From the NCBI GenBank assembly GCA_947460065.1, contig CANHGF010000014.1, positions 1-16,820 of the forward strand: a stretch of DNA of 16,820 nt, given 5' to 3'. Of the stretch, positions 7,163 to 16,723 are shown in pieces (the stretch's first letter is position 1; the number at the start of each line of letters is the position of its first letter). Under the pieces are notes generated by a model that did not search any database, was not told where the DNA came from, and worked only from the letters and a program-made list of their open reading frames with translations. This DNA comes from Comamonadaceae bacterium. GTDB lineage: Bacteria; Pseudomonadota; Gammaproteobacteria; Burkholderiales; Burkholderiaceae_C. Position numbers and translations under genes: made by a program.

Positions 7163-7192
7163 GTGGGAGCGCCGCCCCGGCGCGATGGGGCC
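7163..7192 (+). repeat. REP-like palindromic element (variant 1)
   Basis: Head GTGGGA, then stem GCGCCG, loop CCC, stem CGGCGC, then GATGGGGCC. The layout (head tetranucleotide plus short GC hairpin plus GAT) is that of RAYT-dependent REP elements known from Pseudomonas and other proteobacteria. It faces the reverse copy at 7221-7251, giving a BIME-like pair with a 28-bp spacer. No RAYT gene is in the window. Confidence 0.85.
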
Positions 7193-7220
7193 TTCAAAGG
7201 GGCTGCGGTGCCTGATCCAC

Positions 7221-7251
7221 CGCCGCATCGCTGCGAGGGCGCAGCTCCCAC
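7221..7251 (-). repeat. REP-like palindromic element (variant 2), reverse orientation
   Basis: On the minus strand: head GTGGGA, stem GCTGCG, loop CCCT, stem CGCAGC, then GATGCGGCG. The same 31 bases occur without a mismatch at 16612-16642. The stem differs from variant 1 by paired changes, so the hairpin rather than the sequence appears conserved. Confidence 0.85.
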
Positions 7252-7332
7252 AGCAGCTCCCACAGCAGCTCCCACAGCAGCTCCCACAGCAGCTCCCACA
7301 TCGGCTCCCACATCGGCTCCCACATCGGCTCC
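7252..7332 (-). repeat. Right 12-bp tandem array extending from the reverse REP head
   Basis: Read on the plus strand: four copies of AGCAGCTCCCAC (7252-7299), two of ATCGGCTCCCAC (7300-7323) and a partial one (7324-7332). On the minus strand each unit is GTGGGAGCTGCT or GTGGGAGCCGAT, that is, the head and left stem arm of a REP repeated in register, ending in the full REP at 7251-7221. It mirrors the left array at 7079-7162. Confidence 0.92.
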
Positions 7333-7350
7333 AGCCTTTTGCCAAAAGTT

Positions 7351-7380
7351 GTGGGAGCGCCGCCCCGGCGCGATGGGGCC
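7351..7380 (+). repeat. REP-like element (variant 1), copy without array
   Basis: Identical over 30 bases to 7163-7192. Its distal part GCGATGGGGCC (7370-7380) is repeated inverted at 7408-7418, perhaps the remnant of a facing partner. It lies 102 bp upstream of the pyrF start. The interval 7381-7470 otherwise shows no gene. Confidence 0.85.
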
Positions 7381-7470
7381 TCTGATCAGGCGCAGCGCCT
7401 GCAGCCAGGCCCCATCGCAACGCAGATGTCATTGCCTCGCCCACTGCTGCAGCTGGACCAGGACGCTTTC

Positions 7471-7476
7471 TACAAT
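7471..7476 (+). promoter_or_regulatory. Probable -10 box of pyrF
   Basis: TACAAT differs from the TATAAT consensus by one base. Its last base is 7 nt from the A of the pyrF ATG at 7483, so the predicted transcription start falls on or next to the start codon. No convincing -35 is seen: TGCAGC stands at 17-bp spacing. No ribosome-binding sequence lies at a usual distance. Confidence 0.45.
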
Positions 7477-7482
7477 CGGCCC

Positions 7483-8325
7483 ATGAACTTCCTCGACATG
7501 CTCGCCGGCGCTGAGCGCGCCAACCAATCGATGCTGTGTGTGGGGCTGGATCCGGAGCCCACGCGCTTTCCGGGTCGGCTTAAGGGCGATGCCAACAAGA
7601 TCTACGATTTTTGTGCCGCCATCGTTGATGCCACCGCCGATCTGGTCTCTAGCTTCAAGCCGCAGATTGCCTACTTTGCGGCCCACCGGGCCGAGGGACA
7701 GCTTGAGCGGCTGATGGAGCATATGCGCCGGGTGGCACCGCAGGTGCCGATTATTTTGGATGCCAAGCGTGGCGACATCGGCTCGACCGCCGAGCAGTAC
7801 GCCCGCGAGGCCTTCGAGCGTTATGGGGCCGATGCGGTCACGCTGTCGCCCTTTATGGGCTGGGACTCGGTGGCGCCTTACCTGAAGTACGAAGGCAAAG
7901 GCGCTTTCTTGCTGTGCCGCACTTCCAACCCCGGCGGCGATGATTTGCAGAACCAGCGCCTGGCCTCGGTCGAGGGCCAGCCCCTGCTCTACGAACACGT
8001 GGCCCGGCTTGCGCAGGGCCCCTGGAACCTCAATGGCCAGCTCGGCCTGGTCGTCGGTGCCACCTATCCGGCCGAGATCGAGCGGGTGCGCCAGATTGCG
8101 CCCACCGTGCCCCTGCTCATTCCGGGCGTGGGCGCGCAGGGCGGCGATGCGGCGGCCACGGTCAAGGCCGGCTGGCGCGCCAAGCCCGATGGCAGCAGCG
8201 CCGGGCCGATCATCGTCAACTCCTCACGCGCCATCCTCTACGCCTCCAGCGAAGGCGACTACGCCCAGGCCGCGCGCCGGGTCGCCCAGCAAACCCGAGA
8301 CCTGCTCGAGGCGGCCAAGGGCTAA
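7483..8325 (+). CDS. pyrF: Orotidine 5'-phosphate decarboxylase
   Basis: A 280-residue protein matching type 2 OMP decarboxylases in length (~270-280 residues, longer than the ~230-residue E. coli type). It decarboxylates OMP to UMP, the last step of de novo pyrimidine synthesis, in the cytoplasm. The substrate-binding GLDP is at 21-24. The catalytic Asp-Lys-Asp network is in [15 protein letters not shown] (93-107, with D93, K95, D98). The later loops TSNPGG (147-152) and [11 protein letters not shown] (212-222) are also typical, as is the phosphate-gripping [15 protein letters not shown] region near 241-255. The start is ATG 7483: the frame is open back to 7339, but that part crosses a REP element and encodes low-complexity sequence. 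No Shine-Dalgarno is visible; see the TACAAT entry. The gene stands alone, not in a pyr operon. Confidence 0.97.
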   Translation: MNFLDMLAGAERANQSMLCVGLDPEPTRFPGRLKGDANKIYDFCAAIVDATADLVSSFKPQIAYFAAHRAEGQLERLMEHMRRVAPQVPIILDAKRGDIGSTAEQYAREAFERYGADAVTLSPFMGWDSVAPYLKYEGKGAFLLCRTSNPGGDDLQNQRLASVEGQPLLYEHVARLAQGPWNLNGQLGLVVGATYPAEIERVRQIAPTVPLLIPGVGAQGGDAAATVKAGWRAKPDGSSAGPIIVNSSRAILYASSEGDYAQAARRVAQQTRDLLEAAKG

Positions 8326-8565
8326 GAGGCAAGCCGGCTGGGCGCCGTGCCGAGGGGGAGCTCAAGCGCTTGATGGAGCACATGAAGCCGGACCTCCTGA
8401 GCGATCAACTCCAGACGGCAGCAGCGCTACCCCATGCGGGGCGCTCGCTTACCGCCTGGTGGTGCAGGCCGACCGCGCCGATATCTGTGGCCATGTGTCA
8501 GATCAAATCCATGTGGGCCGCGCAGCGGGTCTTCAACGCTCAGCCACCGGCTGTGTAGACTGGTT
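8326..8565. other. Non-coding or decayed stretch with a short pyrF-like scrap
   Basis: No convincing gene is seen between pyrF and the antitoxin. Positions 8346-8387 translate in frame as R-AEGELKRLMEHMK, matching PyrF residues 69-82 ([14 protein letters not shown], at 7687-7728) at 11 of 14 residues. Most base differences are synonymous, which suggests an old coding fragment rather than a recent copy. Small overlapping frames here (for example ATG 8370 to 8558) have no recognisable features and were not called. Confidence 0.4.
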
Positions 8566-8589
8566 TGGGTAGTCACTTTTGACTACCCA
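8566..8589. promoter_or_regulatory. Perfect palindrome upstream of antitoxin gene, probable autoregulatory operator
   Basis: Positions 8566-8575 (TGGGTAGTCA) are the exact inverted repeat of 8580-8589 (TGACTACCCA), with the spacer CTTT. It ends 15 bp before the antitoxin ATG. A weak promoter (TTCAAC at 8532-8537, 18 bp, TAGACT at 8556-8561) would place the start point at the palindrome's left edge. Ribbon-helix-helix antitoxins typically bind such palindromes to repress their own operon. The site could also form an mRNA hairpin upstream of the GGAG ribosome site. Confidence 0.6.
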
Positions 8590-8604
8590 CCAATGGAGCT
8601 TGTC

Positions 8605-8919
8605 ATGCCCGCTGTTCCTGCCAATATCCGCACCAGCCTCAAGCTACTCAGCGCGCTCAAGCGGCAGCTCGAAGAAGATGCCGAGCAAATGGGCATGAGC
8701 TTGCACGCTTTCATGGTGAGCACGCTGGCCGATGCCGCGCAGCGCAAGCGCTTGCGGCAAACATTGACTCAAGACTCGGCTGATGCGCTGGCGGTCATGA
8801 AGGCAAGCGGTACAGGCCACGCGCTGGAGGATGTTCGGGTTTATTTTTCTCAACTGAAAGAGCATCGCCTGGGGCGCAGCGCGCCGCCAGCCCCCTTGCA
8901 AGCGAAAAAAATGGGCTGA
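8605..8919 (+). CDS. Ribbon-helix-helix antitoxin (type II TA, ParD-like)
   Basis: A 104-residue protein. Its N-terminal half fits a ribbon-helix-helix DNA-binding domain: strand IRTSLKLL (8-15), helix A around LKRQLEEDAEQMG (18-30), turn MSLHAF, helix B to about residue 51. The C-terminal half (52-104), with a possible helix around ALEDVRVYFSQLKEHRL, would wrap the toxin. The start 8605 is chosen over the in-frame ATG at 8593 because GGAG at 8595-8598 is 6 bp from 8605. A toxin reading frame starts 3 bp downstream but is broken, so this is now an orphan antitoxin. The exact family name is uncertain; the fold and its pairing with a ParE-like frame are the support. Confidence 0.8.
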   Translation: MPAVPANIRTSLKLLSALKRQLEEDAEQMGMSLHAFMVSTLADAAQRKRLRQTLTQDSADALAVMKASGTGHALEDVRVYFSQLKEHRLGRSAPPAPLQAKKMG

Positions 8920-8922
8920 GGT

Positions 8923-9224
8923 GTGAGCACCGTATTTCTAAGCCCTGCCGCATTTCAGGATTTGGTGCGCTTGGAAACGTTTTGTACGAGACCGAAGATC
9001 CATTGGCTGATTAACTCCTCGATCACATCCTGAACGCGCTCGAGGTGCTGACGCATCAACCCGGCATTGGCCGGCCGGTAGAAGGTGGTTTGCGTGAGCT
9101 GATCATCTCCCGCAGGCGCAGCGGATATTTGGCGCGCCATGCAGGGGACGATACCCTGGACCGCGTCCTGGTGGCCCGTATTCGCCACCAGCGAGAAGCT
9201 GGCTATACAGACGAAGAAGTTTGA
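8923..9224 (+). pseudogene. RelE/ParE-family toxin, inactivated by frameshift and nonsense codon
   Basis: Starting from GTG 8923, the first frame reads VSTVFLSPAAFQDLVRLETF, a typical ParE N-terminus. The frame is lost at the T-run 8980-8983. Adding one T restores it into YETEDPLAD, then TAA at 9012-9014 (a C-to-T change of CAA would explain it), then LLDHILNALEVL, HQPGIGRPVEGGLRELIIS and, at the end, RVLVARIRHQREAGYTDEEV before TGA 9222-9224. The repaired product is 100 residues, the normal ParE length, with the conserved R-G-RELI, SGYLAR and VARIRHQRE segments. ParE toxins poison DNA gyrase and RelE toxins cleave mRNA; this copy should make only a ~36-residue peptide. Two independent lesions indicate real decay rather than one sequencing error. 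Confidence 0.9.
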
Positions 9225-9291
9225 GGCATTTAGAGCCACCCCATTGCACTGCCGCAGGGCTTTAGGCGTGCCGGGCGGGGTGAGGCGCTCA

Positions 9292-9316
9292 ATCGCCGCG
9301 GGGGCGCGGCTCCTAC
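9292..9316 (-). repeat. REP-like element (variant 3, GTAGGA head)
   Basis: On the minus strand: head GTAGGA, stem GCCGCG, loop CCCC, stem CGCGGC, then GAT. It has the same architecture as the other REPs here, with a third, fully compensated stem. It lies 34 bp downstream of the uvrA stop codon, where it may also form the 3' hairpin of the uvrA transcript. There is no T-run. Confidence 0.75.
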
Positions 9317-9349
9317 AGGGGAAAAGACAAGAGGCTGAGGGACTGCCAG

Positions 9350-12340
<2,991 letters not shown>

Positions 12341-12407
12341 GCGGCGGGGCTGGGCAAGGTAACCGAGCATCATACGGCCGACCGGCCGTTCCTGCATCAG
12401 CTCAGCC

Positions 12408-14918
12408 TCAGAGGGTGGCGACGGCGGCCTCTTTAACGAAGGCCTCGAGCTGTTCGACCGGTAGCGCCGGGCTGAAGAGAAAGCCCTGGAACACCCGGCA
12501 GCCTGCGTCGCTTAGCAGCTGCAGCTGCTCGGCCGTCTCTACCCCCTCGGCGGTCACTTGCAGTCCCAGGTTGCGGGCCAGCTGGACGATGGTGCGGGCG
12601 ATGGCCGCATCGCGAGGATCTCCCGCCATGTCGGTCACGAAGGAGCGGTCGATCTTCAGGCGCTGCAGGGGCATGTGTTTGAGGCAGGACAGGGCCGAAT
12701 AGCCCATGCCGAAATCGTCGATGGCCAGGCCCAGGCCGGCTTGGCGCAGCAGGCGCATGCGGGCGATGGTGCCTTCTAAATCGATGGCCAGCAGGCTTTC
12801 GGTGATTTCCAGCTCGATCTGCTGCGCATGGGCGCCGTGGCGCGCGACGGCCTGCAGCACCTGCTCGACGAAGTTCGGCTGCAGGAACTGGCGGGTGCTG
12901 ACGTTGACCGACAGTGTGAGCGAGCGCAGATGGGGCTGGTCGGCCCACAAGGCCAGTTGCCGGCAGGCTTGCTCGATCACCCACTGACCCAGCGGCAGGA
13001 TCAAGCTGCTTTCCTCAGCCTGTGCGATGAAGCTGTCCGGTCCGCGCAGCTCGCCCGTCGGCAGGCGCCAGCGCAGCAGCGCCTCGACACCGATGACCTG
13101 CCCGTTCGCCAGCACCTGCGGCTGGTAGTGCAGCACAAACTGCTGCTCATGCAGCCCCTGGCGCAGCGCGCTGGTCAAGGCGGCTTTGGCCAGGGCGGCG
13201 GCCTGCATGTGTGGGTCAAAAAAGCACAGCGCGTTGCGGCCCGCTGCCTTGGCCTGGTACATGGCCAGATCGGCCTGCTTGAGCAGTTCGGGCAGGGTGT
13301 TTTCATGGTCGCGCAGCAAGGTGATGCCGATGCTGCAGGTGCCATGGTGGGGTTGGCCGGCCAGCTCATAGGGCTGGCCCAGGGTGCGCAAGATCAAGGT
13401 GGCCGCCTGCCGGGCCCGCTCGGTGGCCAGCGCGGGCCGATCGGCCAGCTCATGCATGACCACCACAAATTCGTCGCCCCCCAGGCGGGCGACGGTATCG
13501 CCATCACGCACGCAGGCTCGCAGCCGCGCAGCCACCTGTTGCAGCAGCTCGTCGCCCCGGTCGTGGCCCAGGGTGTCGTTGAGGAGCTTGAAGTGGTCCA
13601 GGTCGATGAACAGCAGTGCTCCGATGCGCGCACCGGCGGCGGCTTGCGCCAGCGCTTGCTGCAGCCGCACCAGCAGCAACTGGCGGTTGGGCAGGCCGGT
13701 CAGCGGGTCATGAAAGGCCAGGTGCTCGATCACCTCTTCTTGTGCCTTGCGCGCGGTGATGTCGCGGCCCACGGCCACCCAATGGGCGCTGCCGGGCGCC
13801 AGGTCGTCGACCGGCACCACCTCGAGCTCAAGCCAGAAGGTCTGGCCGTCTTTGCGGTAGTGGATCAGCTCGCTGCGCACCGCTTGCCGTCTGCGCAGGC
13901 CGTGCGAGATGCGGGCGAGTTCGCTGGCTTGGGTCAGCGGTCCGTGCAACAGGCGCGGGTGGTGGCCCAGCACATCGTGCGCGCTGTAGCCGGTCAGCCG
14001 CGAGAAGGCCTCGTTGACGAAGACGATGCGCAGCCCCTGGTCGGCGGGCTTTTCGGTGATGTAGACCACGTCGTTGAGCCTGGCAATACAGGTGCGTAGC
14101 AGCAGCAGCTGTTCCTGCGTGCGATGGCGCTGGCTGACGTCGTCGATGTAAAGCGCCAGACCCTCGTCAAAGGGGTACAGGCGCAGCTCCAGCCATTTGT
14201 CCAGACTCAGGGCGTAGACCTCGAATTCGCTCCCCTGGCCGCTGTCCAGGGCCTGCTGAACCTTCAGGCGCAGTGCATGGCCGCTGGTTTCGTCGAGTTC
14301 GTGCCACAGGCGCCGGCCCAGCAGCTGCCAGGCCTGGCGCTCCAGCAGCCGGCAGGCGGGCGGGTTGAGGTAGCTCAGCCGGCCGTCGGGCGTCATCGTC
14401 GCAAAGGCCGCAGTCAAGCTCGCCAGGGTGGTGCTCAGCTGCATCTGCTCGCGCAGGGCCTGCTGGCGGCGCTGCCGGTGTTCGCTGCGGTCCTGCAGCA
14501 CGCCTTGCCACAGCAGGCGGTCTGCTGCCGCCCGGCAGCGCAGCAGCAGGCGCACCGGCAGCTTCTTTCCCCCAGCAGTCAGCGCCAGGGTCTCCAGTTC
14601 CAGTGAGTCGCCATCGCAGGTGGCGCTGTGCATCAGGGCCAGTAAGTCGCCCCGACACTCGCTGGCCAGGAGATCGCTCGGCTGGCGCCAGGGTGGCGTC
14701 TCGGTGGCATCCCACTGCAGCAGGCGGGCCAGGGCGGGCGTCCAACGCAGCAACGCCGGCTCGCTATCCGAACTGTCCAGCCATTGCCAGCTGCCAGCTT
14801 GGCCTGCTTGCTCGAGTAATTCGAGCCCATCGAGTCGTGCGGCAGGCGGGTCGTTGGTCGTCATGGGGGCTGCCGGCTGGGCCAAAAGGCTCAAGGGCTT
14901 CATGTGCAGTCGGTGCAT
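12408..14918 (-). CDS. PAS-GGDEF-EAL c-di-GMP cyclase/phosphodiesterase
   Basis: A cytoplasmic signalling protein of up to 836 residues with no membrane segment or signal peptide. Domains: a degenerate PAS-like N-terminus (30-150), a PAS around 160-265, a clear PAS/PAC at 280-392 ([13 protein letters not shown], ending VGRDITARK), GGDEF at about 400-570 and EAL at about 580-830. The cyclase motif GGDEF is intact (480-484), preceded by an inhibitory-site RxxD (R471-D474) at the standard 5-residue distance. The phosphodiesterase residues are intact as well: EAL (612-614), ELEITE (702-707), [10 protein letters not shown] (734-743), KIDRSF (755-760), EGVET (791-795). Both activities are therefore possible, and the PAS domains presumably choose between them. 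Start codons at 14918, 14903 and 14864 are all in frame and none has a good ribosome site, so the N-terminus is uncertain. uvrA begins 10-67 bp downstream. Confidence 0.93.
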   Translation of the reverse strand: MHRLHMKPLSLLAQPAAPMTTNDPPAARLDGLELLEQAGQAGSWQWLDSSDSEPALLRWTPALARLLQWDATETPPWRQPSDLLASECRGDLLALMHSATCDGDSLELETLALTAGGKKLPVRLLLRCRAAADRLLWQGVLQDRSEHRQRRQQALREQMQLSTTLASLTAAFATMTPDGRLSYLNPPACRLLERQAWQLLGRRLWHELDETSGHALRLKVQQALDSGQGSEFEVYALSLDKWLELRLYPFDEGLALYIDDVSQRHRTQEQLLLLRTCIARLNDVVYITEKPADQGLRIVFVNEAFSRLTGYSAHDVLGHHPRLLHGPLTQASELARISHGLRRRQAVRSELIHYRKDGQTFWLELEVVPVDDLAPGSAHWVAVGRDITARKAQEEVIEHLAFHDPLTGLPNRQLLLVRLQQALAQAAAGARIGALLFIDLDHFKLLNDTLGHDRGDELLQQVAARLRACVRDGDTVARLGGDEFVVVMHELADRPALATERARQAATLILRTLGQPYELAGQPHHGTCSIGITLLRDHENTLPELLKQADLAMYQAKAAGRNALCFFDPHMQAAALAKAALTSALRQGLHEQQFVLHYQPQVLANGQVIGVEALLRWRLPTGELRGPDSFIAQAEESSLILPLGQWVIEQACRQLALWADQPHLRSLTLSVNVSTRQFLQPNFVEQVLQAVARHGAHAQQIELEITESLLAIDLEGTIARMRLLRQAGLGLAIDDFGMGYSALSCLKHMPLQRLKIDRSFVTDMAGDPRDAAIARTIVQLARNLGLQVTAEGVETAEQLQLLSDAGCRVFQGFLFSPALPVEQLEAFVKEAAVATL

Positions 14919-15119
14919 GCGGTGGGCGAAAGGACGCCTAGCTTAGAGCCGCAGGCGGTCCGCATCAGCGCCTGGCGACATGCACCGACAGAGCCTTGCG
15001 GTCCTACCGCTGGCATTACCGCGGCTTGGTCCTACGGCAAGGCGGGCAGTCTGTAGTGCGAAAGAGCAGCCTGCCCGGCCTACAGTGTCAGGCCCAACTT
15101 CACGTAACGCTGGCGTACC
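14919..15119. other. Divergent intergenic region with inverted repeats
   Basis: This 200-bp gap between two divergent genes must hold both promoters, but none stands out. It contains GCCTTGC (14993-14999) against GCAAGGC (15037-15043), two direct GGTCCTAC copies inside these ends, a small GCGGT-CCT-ACCGC hairpin, and CGGGCAG (15043-15049) against CTGCCCG (15071-15077). The minus-strand GTAGGA heads recall the REP family, but the stems do not match, so it is not called as a REP. Confidence 0.45.
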
Positions 15120-15479
15120 ATGTCCTTCACCTACCGCAACTGGCATGACACGGCCGCGCCCCTGTCTGCCAAGCCGCCACGCGTGGGCGGCGAGGATATT
15201 TCGATTTGGCGCGACCGCTTGTATGCGCTGTTTTCCGAGCACGGTCATGTGAGCCGGCTCGACTTGGTGCGCGCCGATCAAGCCGGACAGCGGCGCTACC
15301 TGTGTTTTTTGCGGATGGCCAGCGAGCAGGAAGACAACGCGGTTGCGCTGGCCTTGGGCCTGGGCCGCTTTGGCGGTGATCTGGTGATGCTGATCTCGCC
15401 CGACGAGCCTGCGCTCATCAACCCGCCTTGGCTCAACGCGGTGATGCCCGCCAGCGCGGGCCAGGCCCAGCGGATCTGA
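15120..15479 (+). CDS. Small conserved-looking protein of unknown function (possible RRM-like fold)
   Basis: A 119-residue soluble protein with no signal peptide or membrane segment. It opens with MSFTYRNWHDTA, a short linker, then a compact core from about residue 27 to 92: IWRDRLYALFSEHG, VSRLDLVRA, RRYLCFLRMAS, a helix, then RFGGDLVMLIS. The order helix-strand-strand-helix-strand and the RRYLCFLRM segment recall an RNA-recognition motif, but this is pattern reading, not a confident match. The tail (95-119) is low complexity. The ATG at 15120 is the first in frame; no strong ribosome site precedes it. Its stop is 3 bp from the stop of the convergent asparaginase gene, so the two transcripts must overlap at their 3' ends. 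Codon use matches the neighbours, which supports a real gene. Confidence 0.75.
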   Translation: MSFTYRNWHDTAAPLSAKPPRVGGEDISIWRDRLYALFSEHGHVSRLDLVRADQAGQRRYLCFLRMASEQEDNAVALALGLGRFGGDLVMLISPDEPALINPPWLNAVMPASAGQAQRI

Positions 15480-15482
15480 TGG

Positions 15483-16493
15483 CTAGGGCTGCTGCAGCTT
15501 GAAGACGGCGCGCCGCGCGCCGACCACCTCGCCCTTGACGCTCAGTATCGTCTCGGCCTGCCAGGGTTTGAGGGCCTGACGCTGGGCCTGCGTCAGCCAG
15601 CCGAGCTGATCGAGCACTGCCACGGCGGTGGCTGTCAGGGCCTGCCTGCTACCGTCGGAAATCTTGATGGCCACGCCGATGCCGCGGCTGGCGCTGCCCA
15701 GGGCCTGCACCCCATCGGCGCCCGTCTTGCTGACCCAGTCGCCGCCGCCGATGCGCATGAAGGCCTCGTCATGCCGACCCGTGCCCGAAACCAGATCAGG
15801 ATGCTGGCGCATCGCTTGCGACAGCCGCGCTAAGCTGACGCCCGCAACCGGTGAGGCCGTGCCGGCGGCCAGCCGGGCATAAGCCAGCGCCAAGCCCGAC
15901 AGAGGTACGGCGTAGTTGGGCGCCGAGCAGCCGTCGATGCCAACGGCCACTTGATCGGCGCGCAAGGCCATCACCCGCATCACCGCCTGGGCAATGGCTT
16001 GTTGCAGTGGATGTTCGGGCGCCAGGTGCTGGTCCAGTGGCAGGCGGTGCTGCACGCAATAGGCCAGAAAGCCAGCGTGCTTGCCACTGCAGTTGTGATG
16101 CCGCTCGTCGTAAGGCCCGCCCGAGCCCTTGACGCCAAACTCTACAAAGTAGGGCGTGTGGCAGCCGCATCGCAGGCGCTTGTAGCCCAGGCCGGTGGCC
16201 GCCAGCAGGCGGTCGATTTGGGCCACATGCCGGTCCTCGCCGCTGTGCGAGGCGCACAGCATCGCGATTTGCGCCGGCTCGGGCTTGAAGTGCTCGGCAC
16301 CACCGCCCTCCATGAAAGGCAGAGCTTGCAGCGGCTTGAGGGTCGAGCGGGTGAAGCTGATCAGTTCCGGATTGCCGGCGCTGGCCAACAGCTTGCCTTG
16401 CGCATCGACCACCGCCACCGCGCCGAAATGCACGCACTCGGCCACACTGCCGCGCTCGGTTTGAATCAGGGGTGTCCAGTTCATGGCGCTCAT
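15483..16493 (-). CDS. L-asparaginase, Rhizobium etli AnsA / ReAV-like (asparaginase II family)
   Basis: A 336-residue enzyme of the family PF06089, unrelated to E. coli AnsA/AnsB, that hydrolyses L-asparagine to aspartate and ammonia. Characteristic motifs: RSTLKPLQA (49-57, containing the S-x-x-K pair Ser50/Lys53), CASHSGED (80-87), HNCSGKHAGF (133-142, Cys135 and Lys138) and GIDGCSAPNYA (185-195, Cys189). The Cys-Lys-Cys set matches the zinc-binding site described for the R. etli enzyme, and SxxK the serine nucleophile site. There is no signal peptide, so it is cytoplasmic. The start at 16493 has GAGGG 6 bases upstream; the in-frame extension to 16607 runs through two REP elements and is rejected. 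ATG 16484 is an alternative. The 5' leader holds several REPs. Confidence 0.9.
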   Translation of the reverse strand: MSAMNWTPLIQTERGSVAECVHFGAVAVVDAQGKLLASAGNPELISFTRSTLKPLQALPFMEGGGAEHFKPEPAQIAMLCASHSGEDRHVAQIDRLLAATGLGYKRLRCGCHTPYFVEFGVKGSGGPYDERHHNCSGKHAGFLAYCVQHRLPLDQHLAPEHPLQQAIAQAVMRVMALRADQVAVGIDGCSAPNYAVPLSGLALAYARLAAGTASPVAGVSLARLSQAMRQHPDLVSGTGRHDEAFMRIGGGDWVSKTGADGVQALGSASRGIGVAIKISDGSRQALTATAVAVLDQLGWLTQAQRQALKPWQAETILSVKGEVVGARRAVFKLQQP

Positions 16494-16512
16494 TGTCGAC
16501 CCTCGGCTCCAA

Positions 16513-16542
16513 GTGGGAGCGCCGCCTCGGCGCGATAGGGCG
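16513..16542 (+). repeat. REP-like element (variant 1b)
   Basis: GTGGGA, stem GCGCCG, loop CCT, stem CGGCGC, GATAGGG. It differs from the 7163 copy by C-to-T in the loop and in the tail. It lies 19 bp upstream of the asparaginase start, in the opposite orientation, and therefore in that gene's leader or promoter. Confidence 0.85.
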
Positions 16543-16553
16543 CATGATCTTTT

Positions 16554-16583
16554 GTGGGAGCGCCGCCTCGGCGCGATAGAGCC
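16554..16583 (+). repeat. REP-like element (variant 1b), second tandem copy
   Basis: Same head, stem and loop as 16513-16542, in direct orientation, 11 bp after it. The tail reads GATAGAGCC. Confidence 0.85.
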
Positions 16584-16611
16584 TATGAACGACGCCTGCT
16601 GGCTCAATCAA

Positions 16612-16642
16612 CGCCGCATCGCTGCGAGGGCGCAGCTCCCAC
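16612..16642 (-). repeat. REP-like element (variant 2), reverse orientation
   Basis: Identical over 31 bases to 7221-7251, including the GCTGCG/CGCAGC stem. It pairs with the forward copy at 16554-16583 in the same convergent arrangement as in the 7-kb cluster, but without any 12-bp array beyond its head. Confidence 0.85.
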
Positions 16643-16671
16643 ACCCCTCCGACGAGATTCGCTGGGGCTTT

Positions 16672-16701
16672 GTGGGAGCGCCGCCTCGGCGCGATAGGGC
16701 C
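16672..16701 (+). repeat. REP-like element (variant 1b), third forward copy
   Basis: Same head and stem as 16513-16542, tail GATAGGGCC. It is 22 bp beyond the stop codon of the partial minus-strand gene, a common location for REPs acting as 3' hairpins. Confidence 0.85.
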
Positions 16702-16723
16702 TACGCCAGCCTGCCGGTCCTGC

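Noticed and set aside
7079..7332. CRISPR array.
   Set aside because: Units are 12 bp and directly abutting with no unique spacers; no cas genes are present.
7139..7486. Low-complexity open frames on both strands across the repeat island (with [17 protein letters not shown] translations).
   Set aside because: The 12-bp period is a multiple of 3, so stops are avoided in the arrays in several frames at once; no start signals or recognisable domain.
8370..8558. Small frame of 62 residues after pyrF.
   Set aside because: No ribosome site or recognisable domain, and it starts within the pyrF-like scrap.
12341..12410. LexA/SOS box upstream of uvrA.
   Set aside because: No CTGT-N8-ACAG-like palindrome is visible on either strand in the short upstream interval.
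13740..14080. A LOV-type photosensor in the PAS domain of the GGDEF-EAL protein (pattern [10 protein letters not shown]).
   Set aside because: The flavin-binding Cys of the GRNCRFLQ-type motif is replaced by Pro, so no photochemistry is expected.
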